DNA of 43,066 nt, from NCBI GenBank assembly GCA_003175985.1, contig PSRJ01000300.1, forward strand, positions 1 through 43,066. Reading direction: 5' to 3'. How positions within the stretch are numbered: the stretch's first letter is position 1; every line of letters begins with the position of its first letter. The stretch comes from Terriglobia bacterium (GTDB lineage: Bacteria; Acidobacteriota; Terriglobia; Bryobacterales; Bryobacteraceae). The notes beneath the pieces are model-generated. The model had not been told where the DNA came from. It was given only the letters and a program-made list of their open reading frames with translations, and did no database searches. Below are positions 42,201 to 43,066 of the stretch, in pieces. The position numbers and the translations under genes are program-made.

Positions 42201-42375
42201 TCTGGGCGGGGTCCATGCCGCCATAGGGCTGTGCGACGTAGATCGCGGGTTCCCCAACGTTCGGGAAGATGTCGGCCGGCATTCGCCGGATTGCGAGAAA
42301 TGCGAACAGAGCGATCGCGATCAATACCACAACGACGGTGATTGGCCGGCTGAGGGCGGCTAGTACGAGACGCAC
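39229..42375 (-). CDS. RND family efflux pump, inner-membrane permease
   Basis: A 1048-residue, 12-helix RND pump of the AcrB/CusA superfamily: N-terminal helix RPITVVVVLIAIALFAFLA, porter domain with the expected FPNVGEPAIYVAQPYGG, and helix 4 and helix 10 with GGLALAVGVLVDEATVSIEN and GAIMAIGIAVANSILLVTF. At the proton-relay positions AcrB has D407, D408 and K940; here they are D401, E402 and A936, so the lysine is lost. Export target unknown. The frame is open upstream into the tolC-like gene, but GTG 42375 has GGAGG six bases upstream and gives the usual length. It is followed by the adaptor and preceded by the outer-membrane channel, all overlapping or within 20 bases. Confidence 0.94.
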   Translation of the reverse strand: MRLVLAALSRPITVVVVLIAIALFAFLAIRRMPADIFPNVGEPAIYVAQPYGGMDPAQMEGYLTYYYEYHFLYITGIDRIESKSIQGAALMKLIFHEGTDMAQAMGETVGYVDRARAFMPPGTVAPFVTRFDAGSVAVGQLVFSSATHTQGELQDFALNRVRPLFATLPGVSAPPPFGGNQRTIIITLDPGKLQQYQISPQEAITAVSKASLVMPSGNMWTGTLNRIARTNATLGGDLSELLSAPIRPGSGTTVYLRDIGTIENGTDVITAYAHVNGKRTVYIPVTKRADASTLAVIHEVKAAIPDFKKAVPSDVDVSLQFDQSPFVTNSLRGLITEGLLGAVLTGLMVLLFLRDWRSAVIVVMNIPFALLCAVILLWATGQTINIMTLGGLALAVGVLVDEATVSIENTHSHMQPGISRPRAVVQAARDTAIARLLSMFCILAVFVPSFFMVGVSRQLFVPLSLAVAFSMIASYLLSSSLVPVFSTWLMREARRDEEHAGLFGHVHSFYERYLRVMLRLRWPLVLVYLAAAFGLLYVLLPRMGTELFPDANAPLLRVRLRAPAGTRIEETERFVLRALRVMEQDAGKENVEITSDFTGVVPSNYPVDLIHLFTSGPQEAIIQVAVKPETPRGEALRERIREDLRRELPSCEVSFEPADIVSQVMSFGSPTPIEVAVQGSSLEEDYQYARKIQTKLAKLSFVRDLQFAQEYNYPTLDININRDRAGQFGLTMADVMRSVVPATSSSRFTEPNYWRDPISGNAFQIQVELPQNRIQSVEEVGELPIMLNGHRDTELTNVAQMKPGTMPGLIERFNGQHIVSLTANIHGITLGEAAPKLNQSLTEAGAPPAGAKIVMKGEIPALEQTISGLRTGLLLAVAVIFLLLAANFQSLRLALAIVLTVPAVLCGVLLMLRVTHTTLNIQSFMGAIMAIGIAVANSILLVTFAERFRHENRPAMEAAGEGAASRLRAILMTATAMIFGMVPMAIGLGEGGSQTAPLGRAVIGGLLVSTFATLTILPSIYAILQGRAAITSPSLNPMDPASRYYEAQ

Positions 42376-42394
42376 ACTTCGCCTCCGCAGAAAA

Positions 42395-43066
42395 TCATTG
42401 GCTGGCCTCCGCGAGGAAGGGCTGCACGTCCCCGGCCGCGGCCGCAACACCCAGCAATGCGCGCCAGACTCCCAGGCGGGCCAGCGCATCGTCGATTTCG
42501 GACTGGGTGAGCAAGCGCTGGGCTTCAGCCGCCTCGTCGATATTGGCCAGCCCCGCCTGATATCGGGCGGTTGCCTGATCCGTCGCGGCGCGCGCGGCGG
42601 CGACCTGGGCCGGTGTGTTCGCGGCCACTCTCCTCGCCCCTTCCACAATCGCCACCGCCGCGTTCCAACGCGCCTTCAAATCGGTGGCGATCTGTTGATA
42701 GCGGGCGGTCTCCGCGCGGATGGCTGCCGATTGCTCCGTTTCTCTGGCACGGATGGACGCGACATCGAAGACCGAAAAGCTCATGCTGAAGCCCACCGCA
42801 TAATTCTGCGTGGTGGGGGCGAGACCGTTGATCCCGCCCAGGTTCGTTCCGTTGAGCTCGGCCCCGGTGCCTCGCGCGTAAGCGGAGCCTTGCAGGAAGA
42901 AGCGGGGGAAATAGGACCTCTCGAGAATCTTGAGTTGGGCACGCACTTGCTCGACCAGGGCATTCTGCTCGACCGAGAGCGGATTGGCCGCGGTATCCAT
43001 CGGAGCCACTGGCTGTTGCGGCGGCAACCGTAGCAGTTGAGGAGCGGCGGTGGTGATCTGTGCGGG
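42395..43066 (-). CDS. TolC-family outer-membrane efflux protein, N-terminal part outside the window
   Basis: The visible 223 codons are the C-terminal part of a TolC-like outer-membrane channel; the frame is open through the right edge. The sequence alternates long amphipathic helices (RAQLKILERSYFPRFFLQG, ARETEQSAAIRAETARYQQ, DQATARYQAGLANIDEAAEAQRLL) with a short beta segment (YAVGFSMSFSVFD), as in the repeated coiled-coil/beta-barrel half of TolC. ATARYQAGLANIDE is the common 'RYxxGLxxxxE' motif of the family. It ends 19 bases before the pump start and should be the first gene of the efflux unit. Confidence 0.88.
   Translation of the reverse strand, partial: PAQITTAAPQLLRLPPQQPVAPMDTAANPLSVEQNALVEQVRAQLKILERSYFPRFFLQGSAYARGTGAELNGTNLGGINGLAPTTQNYAVGFSMSFSVFDVASIRARETEQSAAIRAETARYQQIATDLKARWNAAVAIVEGARRVAANTPAQVAAARAATDQATARYQAGLANIDEAAEAQRLLTQSEIDDALARLGVWRALLGVAAAAGDVQPFLAEASQ

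Noticed and set aside
1..43066. Search by eye for CRISPR arrays, insertion-sequence ends, phage genes or tandem repeats
   Set aside because: No regularly spaced repeats, transposase or integrase genes, or terminal inverted repeats with target duplications were seen. The tRNA at the left edge shows no adjacent integrase or attachment-site duplication.

Overview
The window is GC-rich, densely coded chromosomal DNA that most resembles an Acidobacteriota genome of the Bryobacterales (Solibacter/Bryobacter) type. The reasons are two proteins ending in, or made of, the 'Solibacter' C-terminal domain (TIGR03437 type), two very large Oar-like TonB-dependent receptors with an N-terminal carboxypeptidase-regulatory-like domain, a GWxTD-domain protein, and a di-haem oxidoreductase with a Sec signal. 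This is recognition by eye; no search was run. I see no prophage, insertion sequence, CRISPR array or rRNA. The text is a mostly ordinary housekeeping and accessory backbone.

Layout. 1-181: a tRNA-Ser(CGA) cut by the left edge, its probable promoter, and a rho-independent terminator. 182-5054 (-): a GWxTD protein followed by a TonB-dependent receptor. 5055-5546: a long leader region with a probable promoter, then a second TonB-dependent receptor (+) to 9017. 9040-11296 (-): a tight four-gene unit (zinc-ribbon membrane protein, small membrane protein, antibiotic-biosynthesis-monooxygenase-like protein, iron-type alcohol dehydrogenase). 11365-12273 (-): proline dehydrogenase. 12348-15697 (+): three secreted or envelope proteins, including a di-haem oxidoreductase preceded by a non-coding stretch with three hairpins. 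15747-21577: a SnoaL-like protein (-), then an M20 peptidase, a TIGR03437-capped secreted protein, a 62-residue coiled-coil protein and a secreted amidase (all +).

21587-23487 (-): hslV-hslU, the two-part ATP-dependent protease. 23506-26257 (-): nadB (L-aspartate oxidase), then a diverged CaCA-type exchanger. 26254-26756: a truncated MazF/PemK-like reading frame abutting nadB, and a divergent HicB-type ribbon-helix-helix protein. 26767-32609 (-): a complete seven-gene sufB-C-D-S-U-T-rrf2 operon for iron-sulfur cluster assembly in which every junction overlaps by 1, 4 or about 17 bases; a -35/-10 promoter and repeated TTAGYCAA-like elements sit just upstream. 32685-34846: a YdcF/DUF218 protein (+) and two short-chain dehydrogenases (-). 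34896-35500 (-): two small genes that look like a toxin-antitoxin-style pair. 35630-43066 (-): an export locus reading tolC-like (partial), RND pump, membrane fusion protein, then two MacB/FtsX-type ABC permeases without an ATPase in view.

How the genes work together. The suf operon is the clearest functional unit: scaffold/ATPase complex SufBCD, desulfurase SufS with sulfur-transfer partner SufU, maturation factor SufT, and a cysteine-containing Rrf2 regulator that probably senses cluster status. HslVU is a standard protein-quality module. The export locus would form a tripartite RND pump spanning both membranes, with two extra permeases apparently on the same transcript. The most notable irregularities are the truncated mazF, the RND pump's altered proton-relay residues, the His-to-Gln change in the alcohol dehydrogenase metal site, and the hairpin cluster at 14042-14113. 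I found no strong candidate for an entirely new system; the best leads are the RND+ABC-permease arrangement and the small gene pair at 34896-35500.
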